Below, in pieces: positions 24,547 to 33,168 of a DNA stretch of 42,309 bases (its first letter is position 1; each line of letters starts with the position of its first letter). The DNA comes from Oscillospiraceae bacterium. Lineage in GTDB: Bacteria > Bacillota > Clostridia > Oscillospirales > Oscillospiraceae. The stretch covers positions 1-42,309 of the forward strand of contig WRAB01000018.1 of assembly GCA_009780435.1 (NCBI GenBank), written 5' to 3'. Position numbers and translations under genes: made by a program. Below the pieces are notes generated by a model. It saw only the letters and a list, made by a program, of their open reading frames with translations, did not search any database and was not told the DNA's origin.

Positions 24547-26007
24547 TTGAATAGAAATGATTTTGTCCACCAGAGAGAAGATAGAGTATTTGAAGCAAAG
24601 ATAAATGAGATAAAAGTACTTATTCCTGAGAGCCAGATGTCTGATGAGGCGATTGCTTTTGCTGAAAAGGTATTGAATGAATACCCACAGAGGATTTCAG
24701 CGATAATGGAATACCTATCGTTGACCACAACGATGGAGGATGATCCAAGAGAAGGACTTTTTGAAATACTTCAAAAGCCTCGTATAGAAATAAATAAAAA
24801 CGGTGGTAGGCTAAGGTACGAGAAAAATACATTGTTCAAAATGCCCATTGCTTGTTATGATGACGACTATATGGAAACAGGCGACTATTATCCGTACATA
24901 ATATTCGGTGCAGAGTATTTTGAAATAGAGTTTAATGGCATTTTAGAAAGTTTTACCCGAGTATTTTCCAGAGATCAAAGATGCAAACCAAAATTTAATG
25001 CCATCAACATAAGAAGCTTACCAGGAATATATGTGGGTTCGATATCCATAGTTGGCGTATATACGCTTATATTCAGCCTCATAGAAGACATCATGCAACG
25101 CAGCAACAAAGAGAATGTTGTTATAAAACTGAATCTGCTTGAAAGCGACACTTGTGTGCTTGAGTGTGAGGCGTTCGATTGTGATGACTGGTTAAGCGAT
25201 ACGGAAGAGTATGATGAAGCTTCTTTATGGACAAAGGTAGTAAAAGCGCTGTCGGATACTTGTGAAGTGCATATCAACAACGAAATTTATACTTACAACA
25301 AAGGCGCATTTGTCTTCCGAACGCAGAGTGCAACAGATTGCAGCTCGGACAAAGTGAAAATAATATTCAGACTCGACAAAGAGTTGTTTTCATATGAGAA
25401 AATTGAGTATTACATGCTTTTACGCCGCATGAAAGAGTTGGCACAGTTGAATGGGCATGTAACCTTTCAACTCTCCGACGAGAAAAATAAAAATATACTT
25501 CATTTTAGTCATGGTTTAGAAGCAATGCTAAAGGAAAATGGGGACTGTTCTTTTTTGACAGACGACTACTACAATCCAATCAATTTACACTTCATGGAAG
25601 AGGATATTGAAGTATCGGTATTTATGACATATGGCTTTGAAGCGGATGTAACGTTGGGCTATGTCAACAACATAAGAACCTATGACGGTGGAAATCATGT
25701 GCAAGGCTTGTATGACGGAATTTTTGCGGCTTTTGAGAAATACATGAAAAGCCACATGGACGAAAACATGGTAATCATGGAAAAGCAGGTTGCCAAGCGG
25801 TTGAATTTCGTCCTCCATGTAAAAATGGAGCATCCGCCGTTTCAGGGTGCCGTGAAAAGAGGATTGGACGGCGAGACGCTGCGCCTTGCTGTAAAAAATG
25901 GAGTTGTGAAAAATTTATATGCGATATTGGAGGCAGATCAGAGTTTTTTGGAAGATTCAAGGGCCATCTGTGAGACGGAGCTCCGAGAAATTGTGGAGCC
26001 GTATTAG
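24547..26007 (+). CDS. GyrB/ParE-like pseudo-ATPase without ATP site or Toprim domain (unrecognised N-terminus)
   Basis: 486 residues, AT-rich codons unlike the neighbours. Residues ~156-475 follow GyrB from its ATPase start to the end of the transducer domain: IRSLPGIYVGS (156-165) for RKRPGMYIGS, LIFSLIEDIMQ (174-184) for LVWEIVDNSID, VVKALSDTCEVHIN for SVVNALSTELDVTV, EYYMLLRRMKELAQLNGHV for DYDLLANRVRELAFLTKGV, GYVNNIRTYDGGNH (371-384) for SFTNNINTYEGGTH, and PPFQGAVKRGL (430-440) for PQFEGQTKTKL. The catalytic Glu and Asn of the N-box are replaced (Ser, Asp), the DGRGIP and GGLHGVG loops are deleted, and the chain stops before Toprim, so ATP hydrolysis and DNA cleavage are not expected. 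Residues 1-150 are a separate acidic domain, perhaps DUF2262-like, at low confidence. TTG 24547 follows AAAGGAGG by 7 bases; the frame is intact. Confidence 0.8.
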   Translation: MNRNDFVHQREDRVFEAKINEIKVLIPESQMSDEAIAFAEKVLNEYPQRISAIMEYLSLTTTMEDDPREGLFEILQKPRIEINKNGGRLRYEKNTLFKMPIACYDDDYMETGDYYPYIIFGAEYFEIEFNGILESFTRVFSRDQRCKPKFNAINIRSLPGIYVGSISIVGVYTLIFSLIEDIMQRSNKENVVIKLNLLESDTCVLECEAFDCDDWLSDTEEYDEASLWTKVVKALSDTCEVHINNEIYTYNKGAFVFRTQSATDCSSDKVKIIFRLDKELFSYEKIEYYMLLRRMKELAQLNGHVTFQLSDEKNKNILHFSHGLEAMLKENGDCSFLTDDYYNPINLHFMEEDIEVSVFMTYGFEADVTLGYVNNIRTYDGGNHVQGLYDGIFAAFEKYMKSHMDENMVIMEKQVAKRLNFVLHVKMEHPPFQGAVKRGLDGETLRLAVKNGVVKNLYAILEADQSFLEDSRAICETELREIVEPY

Positions 26008-26011
26008 AGTG

Positions 26012-26035
26012 TCGGGGTTTTGTCGAGTGGGATGC
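26012..26035 (+). repeat. Imperfect direct repeat, copy B
   Basis: Partner of 24501-24523; begins 5 bases after the stop of the GyrB-like gene and lies 50 bases upstream of the next start. The two copies therefore bracket exactly one gene, or equally act as a shared leader motif of two genes. Confidence 0.6.
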
Positions 26036-26084
26036 GTCGGGGCGGTTGTTGGGGGCGAGAGAGTATAGTGGAAGGAGCATGGAA

Positions 26085-26540
26085 ATGGACGTATTTGCAA
26101 AATTATCAGAAACATATAAAGAATATGAGATAAGAATTGAGAGCATTGATGGCATAGACTATTTTATAATTAGTAATCCATTTTGGGATGAAGATATATG
26201 GGTTTCTAATGAGGACGGTATTATTTTCTGGTTCTGGTCGCTACATAAGCACTTTGATTACTGTGAGAGCATGGATGAGAATATTGACTGCTTGATTGCG
26301 TGTATCAATGATTTTTTGGATGGGAAATGGGTGAGTGCTGAATTTTTCCGAGGAGATACGGCTCTTGGTGGAAGTAGCAGACGGTTGGATGATATTGATA
26401 TGTCTTCAAGGGAGTCTTTGATAAAAAGTTTTGCAGGTAGTGTGAGTGCGTTTTATGAAGCCTTATGCAATGAAGCAAGTCGCTGCTTAATTCGTGGTTG
26501 GGATAATGCGCATAATAAGGACATTGACTTTCTGCTTTAA
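26085..26540 (+). CDS. Unrecognised acidic 151-residue protein
   Basis: No family recognised. It is acidic and rich in Asp, Glu, Trp and Phe (NPFWDEDIWVSNEDGIIFWFWSLHKHFDY), with no signal peptide or membrane segment; predicted to be an alpha/beta cytoplasmic protein with a helical C-terminus. Composition and size resemble immunity-type proteins of polymorphic toxin systems, but no toxin gene is nearby, so this is only an impression. It shares the AT-rich base use of the preceding GyrB-like gene. ATG 26085 has GAAGGAG 7 bases upstream; the ATGs at 26046 and 26079 are poorly placed. Confidence 0.65.
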   Translation: MDVFAKLSETYKEYEIRIESIDGIDYFIISNPFWDEDIWVSNEDGIIFWFWSLHKHFDYCESMDENIDCLIACINDFLDGKWVSAEFFRGDTALGGSSRRLDDIDMSSRESLIKSFAGSVSAFYEALCNEASRCLIRGWDNAHNKDIDFLL

Positions 26541-26601
26541 GAGTTTTGCGGTGCGCTGTATAGCTGTATATTAGAGGAGGCTTATCTGGAGGGGGGATAA
26601 A

Positions 26602-27021
26602 ATGTTAGAGACTCGGTATCTATCTGCGGAAGACAAGCCCTTTTGGTGTACCCTCGATAGACATTTGAGCGAAGATGAGTTTGAACGAAAGGTTCGGGAT
26701 CAGCGGGGGTATGTTCTCAGCGTCGACGATACGCCCATCGGCGTAATGCGGTATAATTTGTTTTGGGACAACACGCCGTTTCTCACGCTTATCCACATGG
26801 AAGAATCCCATCAAGGCAAGGGATACGGCAGACAGGCCATGGTGTTTTGGGAAAATGAAATGCGTAGGTTGGGGTATAAAATGGTGATGACCTCAACGCA
26901 AGTCGATGAACAGGCACAGCATTTTTATAGAAAGCTCGGATATGTAGAAAGAGGCGGTATTTTCTTAGACAATACGCCGCTGGAGCAACCGCAAGAGATG
27001 TTTATGGTGAAAGTTTTTTAG
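26602..27021 (+). CDS. GNAT-family N-acetyltransferase
   Basis: A 139-residue single GNAT domain. Motif A is IHMEESHQGKGYGRQAMVFWENEMRRLG with the acetyl-CoA pyrophosphate loop Q-G-K-G-Y-G; the C-terminal part AQHFYRKLGYVERGGIF is the usual motif B with the conserved Tyr of FYrk.GY. The acetyl acceptor is unknown; the short form often acts on small molecules. ATG 26602 has GGAGGGGGG upstream. It lies at the edge of the AT-rich island, with intermediate base composition. Confidence 0.9.
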   Translation: MLETRYLSAEDKPFWCTLDRHLSEDEFERKVRDQRGYVLSVDDTPIGVMRYNLFWDNTPFLTLIHMEESHQGKGYGRQAMVFWENEMRRLGYKMVMTSTQVDEQAQHFYRKLGYVERGGIFLDNTPLEQPQEMFMVKVF

Positions 27022-27051
27022 CGAAGAGCTACACGGAAAGGAAAGAAACCA

Positions 27052-28161
27052 TTGAAATTTGATCTTTGCGTCCCCTGCCTGTTCGGGCTAGAGGGACTTG
27101 TGGCCGATGAACTCAGGCGGCTAAACATGACAGATGTTCGGCCGGAGAACGGGCGGGTGTATTTTGCCGGCGGTCCGGCTGACATCCCAAAAGCGAATAT
27201 CAGCCTGCGCACCGGGGAGCGGGTGCTGGTGGCCCTGGGGCGCTTTCCGGCGAGTTCCTTTGAGGAATTGTATCAGGGCGCACTCGCCTTGGATTGGGCC
27301 GCCTATGTGCCGAAGGACGGGGCTTTTCCCGTCAAGGGACATGCCCTGGGGCCGACCCTTCGATCAGTGCCGGACGCCCAGCGGATCATCAAGAAGGCGG
27401 CGGCAGATCGACTGGGGCGTGTGTATGGCGTAGAGCGGATGCCGGAGACGGGTGCCACGTATCAGGTGCAGTTCTCCATCTTGAACGATGTGGCGACCAT
27501 CTATCTGGATACTACGGGGCCGGGGCTGTATAAGCGGGGCTATCGCCCTGTGGCGGGGACGGCTCCCCTGCGGGAGACACTTGCGGCGGGATTGGTCACC
27601 CTCTCCCGGTATCGGGGGCGGGACGTGTTGGCGGACCCCTTCTGCGGATCGGGCACCATCGCCGTGGAGGCGGCTCTCATCGCACGGAACCGTGGGCCGG
27701 GGATTAAGCGGCGGTTTGCGGCGGAGACTTGGCATACGGTGCCGGGGGATCTCTGGGATCAGGCCAGAGAGGCGGCCCGGGAGCGGGAATACCACGGGGA
27801 CTATGAGATTTTGGCCCGGGATATTGATCCGAGTTGTATTGATTTGGCCAAAGAGAACGCCCGGCGGGCCGGGGTAGAGGCGGATATCCGCTTTGAGGTG
27901 GCCGATGCCAGGGATTTTACAGTCGAGGCGCCACGGGGCGTAATCGTGACGAATCCGCCCTATGGGGAGCGCATCTTGGAAGGGCGGCAGGCGGAGGAGA
28001 TATACCAGGACTTTGGCCGTGCGGTGCAGGGGCTCTCCGGCTGGCAGATGTATATCCTCTCGGCCCACGCCGAGTTTGAGCGGACATTTGGGCGTGTGGC
28101 GGATAAGAAACGAAAGCTCTATAACGGTATGATGAAGTGTAACTTGTACATGTACCGATAG
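27052..28161 (+). CDS. THUMP-domain class I RNA methyltransferase (RlmL/YpsC-like)
   Basis: A 369-residue protein. The N-terminal part (PCLFGLEGLVADELRRL) and the following region to ~150 are the ferredoxin-like plus THUMP RNA-binding module; the C-terminal Rossmann methyltransferase has DPFCGSGTIAVEAALIARNRGPG (SAM motif, residues ~195-217), ILARDIDPSCIDLAKENA and the catalytic VTNPPYGERI. That combination marks the RlmL/YpsC group that methylates guanine N2 in 23S rRNA. The start is TTG 27052 with GGAAAGGAAAG upstream; no in-frame ATG fits. GC-rich again, in contrast to the preceding island. Confidence 0.9.
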   Translation: MKFDLCVPCLFGLEGLVADELRRLNMTDVRPENGRVYFAGGPADIPKANISLRTGERVLVALGRFPASSFEELYQGALALDWAAYVPKDGAFPVKGHALGPTLRSVPDAQRIIKKAAADRLGRVYGVERMPETGATYQVQFSILNDVATIYLDTTGPGLYKRGYRPVAGTAPLRETLAAGLVTLSRYRGRDVLADPFCGSGTIAVEAALIARNRGPGIKRRFAAETWHTVPGDLWDQAREAAREREYHGDYEILARDIDPSCIDLAKENARRAGVEADIRFEVADARDFTVEAPRGVIVTNPPYGERILEGRQAEEIYQDFGRAVQGLSGWQMYILSAHAEFERTFGRVADKKRKLYNGMMKCNLYMYR

Positions 28162-28192
28162 AAGATATATTCCACTAAAAGGGGCTATCCGA

Positions 28193-29134
28193 ATGAAGCA
28201 TTTATTTGTTTTAAATCCAGTGGCCGGCGGCGGACGGCGGATCGCCGAGGGGCGGGCGCAAATCCAGGCGGTTATGGGTTGCCACGGGGGAGACTGGGAG
28301 ATATATGAGACCAAAGGGCCAGAAGACGCCATTCGGAAGGTGCGAGAGGCGGCGGACATTGGGGAACCTCTGCGGGTCTATGCCTGCGGTGGGGACGGGA
28401 CATTGAATGAATGTATCAATGGCGCTGTGGGACAACCCCATGTGGCGGTGACCCATTTCCCCATGGGTACGGGGAATGATTTTATCAAGATATTCGGCGC
28501 GGGGCGAGAGTATTTCTTTGATCTGGAGCGTCTGTTGGACGGGCAGGAGATGGCCGTGGATGTGATAGATGTGGGGGGCCGCTATGGGGTCAATATCTGC
28601 TCTGTGGGGTTGGATGCCCGGATCGGGGGAGATGTACATAAGTACAGCAAGCTACCCCTTGTGCGGGGGAAGGCGGCGTATCTGGTCAGTCTAGTAGCGA
28701 ATTTGTTTCAGGGGATCGCTACGAAATTTGAGGTAGAGACGGGGGGCGAGATTCGCCACGAGTCTTTCACTCTGATCTGTGCCTGTAACGGGCGGAGTTA
28801 CGGCGGGGCGTTTACGCCTGTGCCAGAGGCGATGCCGGATGACGGGCAACTGGATATCCTCTTGGTCAAGAAGGTATCTCCCCTGGGTGTGTTGCAGCTG
28901 GTGAGCCGGTACGCCAAGGGGCGGTTTCGAGAGATTCCCCATCTGATTACACATGTGCAGGACAGGCGTCTGACTGTGCAGGGAGAGCGAGAATTTGTGG
29001 TCAATGTGGATGGAGAGATTCTCCGTAGGCGAGAGGTCACCTTTACGCTAGTACCCAGTGGGGTCAACTTCTTTGCGCCCCGAGGGGTGAGTTTTGTCGA
29101 AAGAGAGAAAATAGGCGTTAATGGAAGCAATTGA
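28193..29134 (+). CDS. Diacylglycerol kinase-family lipid kinase (YegS/BmrU type)
   Basis: A 313-residue protein with the catalytic domain motifs NPVAGGGRRIAEG at the start, YACGGDGTLNECINGAVG (ATP-binding GGDGT, residues ~64-81) and FPMGTGNDFIK. The C-terminal beta-sandwich contains ACNGRSYGGAFTPVPEAMPDDGQLDILLV, a strongly conserved family segment. It phosphorylates diacylglycerol or related lipids on the inner membrane face. It starts 31 bases after the methyltransferase with a weak GGGG site. Lipid specificity cannot be told. Confidence 0.9.
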   Translation: MKHLFVLNPVAGGGRRIAEGRAQIQAVMGCHGGDWEIYETKGPEDAIRKVREAADIGEPLRVYACGGDGTLNECINGAVGQPHVAVTHFPMGTGNDFIKIFGAGREYFFDLERLLDGQEMAVDVIDVGGRYGVNICSVGLDARIGGDVHKYSKLPLVRGKAAYLVSLVANLFQGIATKFEVETGGEIRHESFTLICACNGRSYGGAFTPVPEAMPDDGQLDILLVKKVSPLGVLQLVSRYAKGRFREIPHLITHVQDRRLTVQGEREFVVNVDGEILRRREVTFTLVPSGVNFFAPRGVSFVEREKIGVNGSN

Positions 29135-29217
29135 TCGATTTTGCTCTTTGAAATCAATCCAATCAAGATAATTTGGGATATTTATGGGGATTTCGCCATA
29201 TTTACGGAAATTTGAAT

Positions 29218-29246
29218 TTGCGTAATGGTGAGGGTTCCTTTATGAT
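29218..29246 (+). promoter_or_regulatory. Predicted groESL promoter
   Basis: TTGCGT (29218-29223), 17-bp spacer, TATGAT (29241-29246), directly followed by the CIRCE element at the expected start of transcription. Confidence 0.65.
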
Positions 29247-29251
29247 AATAA

Positions 29252-29288
29252 GTGCGTTAGCACTCATCTGCACAGAGTGCTAACGCAC
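29252..29288. promoter_or_regulatory. CIRCE operator (HrcA site) of groESL
   Basis: TTAGCACTC (29257-29265), 9 bases, GAGTGCTAA (29275-29283), an exact match to the CIRCE consensus. The arms extend perfectly outward by GTGCG/CGCAC to 14 bp each. HrcA repression of the chaperonin operon under non-stress conditions follows from family knowledge. Confidence 0.97.
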
Positions 29289-29332
29289 CAAATTGTAAAA
29301 CCAATATTCATACAGATGTAGGAGGTACGAAC

Positions 29333-29617
29333 ATGACACTAAAACCTTTAGCGGACAGAGTGATTGTCAAGCAGATTGAGGCCGAAGAGGTCACAAGAGG
29401 TGGCATCATTCTCACCAGTTCCGCCCAGGAAAAGCCCCAGGTCTATGAAGTAGTCGCTGTTGGGCCAGGCGGCATTGTGGATGGAAACGAAGTGGAAATG
29501 ATCGTGAAGAAAGGGGATCGGGTCATCACCGGGAAATACTCCGGAACAGAGGTCAAAGTGGACGGCGAGGAGTTGACCATTGTACGCCAGAGCGATATTT
29601 TGGCGATTGTTGAGTAA
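29333..29617 (+). CDS. groES: Co-chaperonin GroES
   Basis: A 94-residue Hsp10: MTLKPLADRVIVKQIEAEE, the mobile loop TRGGIILTSSAQEKPQ, VVAVGPGG, KKGDRVITGKYSGTEVKVDGEELTIVRQSDILAIVE. It forms the heptameric lid of GroEL. GGAGG lies 7 bases before the ATG and CIRCE lies in the leader. Standard length and no missing segment. Confidence 0.98.
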   Translation: MTLKPLADRVIVKQIEAEEVTRGGIILTSSAQEKPQVYEVVAVGPGGIVDGNEVEMIVKKGDRVITGKYSGTEVKVDGEELTIVRQSDILAIVE

Positions 29618-29657
29618 AGTCAAATAAGAAATTTAGAGAATACATGTCAGAAAAACA

Positions 29658-29689
29658 GTGTTTTTTGAGTGGGCTCACGTAAAAAACAC
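29658..29689 (+). other. Hairpin between groES and groEL
   Basis: GTGTTTTTT (29658-29666) pairs with AAAAAACAC (29681-29689), with an inner GAG/CTC. It lacks a following T-run long enough to terminate and is likely an mRNA-processing or stability element, since both genes are needed from one CIRCE promoter. Confidence 0.5.
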
Positions 29690-29700
29690 AATTATTTTGA

Positions 29701-31362
<1,662 letters not shown>

Positions 31363-31383
31363 TCTGCTGAATATGCAGCATTG

Positions 31384-31413
31384 GGGCCGACGCAATTGGA
31401 TTTGCGTCGGCCC
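31384..31413 (+). terminator. Terminator of groESL
   Basis: GGGCCGACGCAA (31384-31395) and TTGCGTCGGCCC (31402-31413) form a perfect 12-bp stem with a 6-nt loop, followed by TGTGTGTGTG rather than a clean T-run. It lies between convergent genes. Confidence 0.75.
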
Positions 31414-31427
31414 TGTGTGTGTGGTGG

Positions 31428-31631
31428 CTATTCAGCGGGTTGGGCAAGTTGGTCTGTGGCGTCCAAGATGGCGCTTCTGGCGGATTTTAGGGTTCTTTTA
31501 AGGGTGATGGCCTGACCTAAGAAGAGATTGTGAGATTCCTGTGCCTGATCCAAGATGTTTTCTAAGTCATATAGGGCCGAACGGACTTCCGCTCTGGCTT
31601 TGGCGACGGATTCGTCCAGTGTGCGCTCCAT
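31428..31631 (-). CDS. Small helical protein of unknown function, 67 residues
   Basis: Starts MERTLDESVAKARAEVRSAL and continues as one or two long amphipathic helices with regular heptad-like Leu/Ile/Ala (LYDLENILDQAQESHNLFLGQAITLKRTLKSARSAIL), so a small coiled-coil protein is likely. No family recognised. ATG 31631 has AAGGAGG 5 bases upstream, which rules out the longer frame from 31691. It is convergent with groEL; a hairpin with a T-run (31680-31716) sits between any upstream minus-strand transcript and this gene. Confidence 0.6.
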   Translation of the reverse strand: MERTLDESVAKARAEVRSALYDLENILDQAQESHNLFLGQAITLKRTLKSARSAILDATDQLAQPAE

Positions 31632-31679
31632 GGGTTCCTCCTTTCTCAAAAAAATACGGCAGACCCCACCGCAGGGCTG

Positions 31680-31716
31680 AAAAAAACGCAATACGGGTGT
31701 GTATACCCATACTGCG
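31680..31716 (-). terminator. Minus-strand terminator or attenuator upstream of the 67-residue gene
   Basis: On the minus strand a 12-bp stem (arms 31716-31705 and 31698-31687, two G-U pairs, 6-nt loop) is followed by seven T. No minus-strand gene precedes it, so it ends a non-coding transcript or attenuates the small gene at 31631. Confidence 0.7.
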
Positions 31717-31751
31717 ACGTAGTAAAAACTATGTCCTCACGCCATACACGC

Positions 31752-31781
31752 TTGTCAGGGATAGCAGAGATGTGCTATACT
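31752..31781 (+). promoter_or_regulatory. Promoter of the candidate small RNA
   Basis: TTGTCA (31752-31757), 18-bp spacer, TATACT (31776-31781). The predicted start, seven bases after the -10, is G31788, exactly the first base of the closing stem of the RNA below. Confidence 0.6.
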
Positions 31782-31787
31782 GAGGTT

Positions 31788-31880
31788 GCGGTGGGGCCCG
31801 TGAGGGTCATGCATGGGGTGGTGTTTTCACCCTATGACACTGGGAAGCTGTAACTTGCCCGGTGCCATCGCGTTTTTTAA
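31788..31880 (+). ncRNA. Candidate structured small RNA, ~93 nt, three-way junction
   Basis: Closing stem P1: GCGGTGG (31788-31794) with CCATCGC (31865-31871), then GTTTTTTAATTTT, so P1 doubles as terminator stem. P2: GTCAT/ATGAC (31806-31810 with 31834-31838) capped by GGGTG/CACCC (31816-31820 with 31828-31832). P3: CTGGGAAG (31840-31847) with CTTGCCCGG (31854-31862), one bulge and one G-U pair. It has its own promoter and no convincing open frame. It is not 4.5S, tmRNA, RNase P or a riboswitch class that I recognise. 6S-like or riboswitch roles are untested. The remainder of the 31632-32206 gap shows no gene. Confidence 0.5.
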
Positions 31881-32078
31881 TTTTGATAGGACTTTCCAGC
31901 CCTATGGGTAGTGTATCATAGGTTGGAGAATAAGGCAAGGGGAAATGTGGGGGGACATCACTCCCTCTGCCTACCGAGTGAGCAATTCCTCGACAGAGTA
32001 AAAAAACGCCTTTCACCGTGAAAATCGGGAGTTTGGTTGCCTAGATTGAATATTTCAACATTAAGACGCTTGAAATCA

Positions 32079-32108
32079 TTGACACGATGACAAATCTTCG
32101 TGTATAAT
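32079..32108 (+). promoter_or_regulatory. Promoter of rpmH-rnpA
   Basis: TTGACA (32079-32084), 18-bp spacer, perfect TATAAT (32103-32108). Start of transcription would be near 32115, ~90 nt before rpmH. Confidence 0.8.
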
Positions 32109-32206
32109 GTATGCTTGTGAAGGGTACGCCCTTCTGTTTATTTGCGAACTGCGCCGGGGTAACATATTCCGGTGTCGTGTATTTGACAAAGTGGGAGGTG
32201 TAACAC

Positions 32207-32341
32207 ATGTTACGCACATATCAGCCGAAGAAGCGCAAGCGTGCCAGAGAGCACGGGTTTCGGAAAAGAATGCGGACCCGCAGCGGGCGCAGTGTCATCG
32301 CTCGCCGCCGCACGAAGGGCCGTGCCAGACTGACGCACTAG
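32207..32341 (+). CDS. rpmH: 50S ribosomal protein L34
   Basis: A 44-residue, strongly basic protein: [20 protein letters not shown] then [20 protein letters not shown] and RLTH, an exact L34 layout. GGGAGG lies 8 bases before the ATG. It heads the conserved rpmH-rnpA-yidD-yidC-jag order. In many bacteria this locus adjoins dnaA and oriC, but here groEL lies upstream and I saw no dnaA gene. Confidence 0.97.
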   Translation: MLRTYQPKKRKRAREHGFRKRMRTRSGRSVIARRRTKGRARLTH

Positions 32342-32358
32342 AGAGCTAGTCTGAACAC

Positions 32359-32460
32359 TGGCAACATGTCAAATCCGTATGTTGCCAAGGGTCAGAATAG
32401 CCCTAAACGAGAATGGACGACTTAGTTAGGGCGTGCTCATAGACGGCGAGACACGCCCTA
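32359..32460 (+). other. Two stem-loops between rpmH and rnpA
   Basis: TGGCAACAT/ATGTTGCCA (32359-32367 with 32379-32387) and TAGGGCGTG/CACGCCCTA (32427-32435 with 32452-32460). Neither is followed by a T-run, so they probably mark mRNA processing or differential stability of the very abundant L34 message. Confidence 0.55.
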
Positions 32461-32500
32461 TCGGTGTATTATCCGGAAATTATGATCTCGGGGTGGGGAC

Positions 32501-32845
32501 TTGCATTTCACCAGTTCCATGAAAAACAATTATGAATTTCGGCGGATATACGCCACGGGGAAAAGCGCTGCCACAGGGTTGATTGCTGTCTACTGTAAGC
32601 GAAACCGCAAGCGGATCAGCCAGTTGGGTGTGACCGTGAGCACCAAGGTGGGCAAGGCGGTCTGCCGGAATAAAGTGCGGCGCAGGCTGAAAGAAATTTA
32701 TCGGCTCAATGAGCTGGTGATCAAGCAGGGCTGGGATATTGTGATCGTGGCCCGGGTGAAGAGCCGGTACGCCACGTATTATCAGTTAGAGGCCGATTTT
32801 CTTCGACTTATGGACAAGCTGGGGCTATTGGAGGCGAAGCCGTGA
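32501..32845 (+). CDS. rnpA: Ribonuclease P protein component
   Basis: A 114-residue basic protein. The N-terminus [22 protein letters not shown] and the RNR-type motif [20 protein letters not shown] are diagnostic of RnpA, which binds RNase P RNA and pre-tRNA leaders. TTG 32501 is chosen because the residues before the internal Met (F-T-S-S) belong to the family's N-terminus; the site upstream is only GGGTGGGG. It overlaps yidD by 4 bases. RNase P RNA itself is not in the window. Confidence 0.95.
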   Translation: MHFTSSMKNNYEFRRIYATGKSAATGLIAVYCKRNRKRISQLGVTVSTKVGKAVCRNKVRRRLKEIYRLNELVIKQGWDIVIVARVKSRYATYYQLEADFLRLMDKLGLLEAKP

Positions 32846-33060
32846 AAACTGTGCTCTTGGCTTTGATCCGGTTTTATCGCAGGCAGATATCCCCCGGCTC
32901 GCCGCCGTCTTGCCGGTTTATTCCCACCTGTTCGGCCTATGCCTTGGAGGCCGTTGAGAGATACGGTACCCTGCGGGGCGGGTGGCTGATGATACGGCGG
33001 CTGTCTCGCTGCCATCCCTTTCATCGGCGTGGGGCCGATGTGTACGATCCGGTACCGTAG
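32842..33060 (+). CDS. yidD: Membrane protein insertion efficiency factor YidD
   Basis: A 72-residue protein with the complete family signature [63 protein letters not shown], with the three conserved cysteines. It is a peripheral membrane protein that assists YidC. Start is GTG in the overlap GTGA with the rnpA stop. Confidence 0.97.
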   Translation: MKTVLLALIRFYRRQISPGSPPSCRFIPTCSAYALEAVERYGTLRGGWLMIRRLSRCHPFHRRGADVYDPVP

Positions 33061-33168
33061 TTCAATGTTGAGAATTTAGGCGTGCCGCTTGCCGGAAAGG
33101 CGGCCATCGCAGGACAGGAATGGACTCTTTACTGGAGTTGTGACTGCGTTGTACGGAGTTTTTCTATT

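Noticed and set aside
24547-26007. Simple pseudogene of chromosomal gyrB
   Set aside because: The frame is uninterrupted over 486 codons, has a strong ribosome binding site and an extra N-terminal domain, and sequence divergence is spread as under selection rather than by stops or frameshifts.
27364-28359. 331-codon open frame on the minus strand across the methyltransferase and lipid kinase
   Set aside because: Spans two well-supported genes and their junction; the translation shows no domain.
31807-32016. 69-codon open frame on the minus strand upstream of rpmH
   Set aside because: No ribosome binding site or recognisable composition; it overlaps the stems of the candidate small RNA, which explain the sequence better.
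31632-32206. Replication origin next to rpmH
   Set aside because: I looked for TTATCCACA-type DnaA boxes and an AT-rich unwinding region and saw neither; dnaA is also absent.
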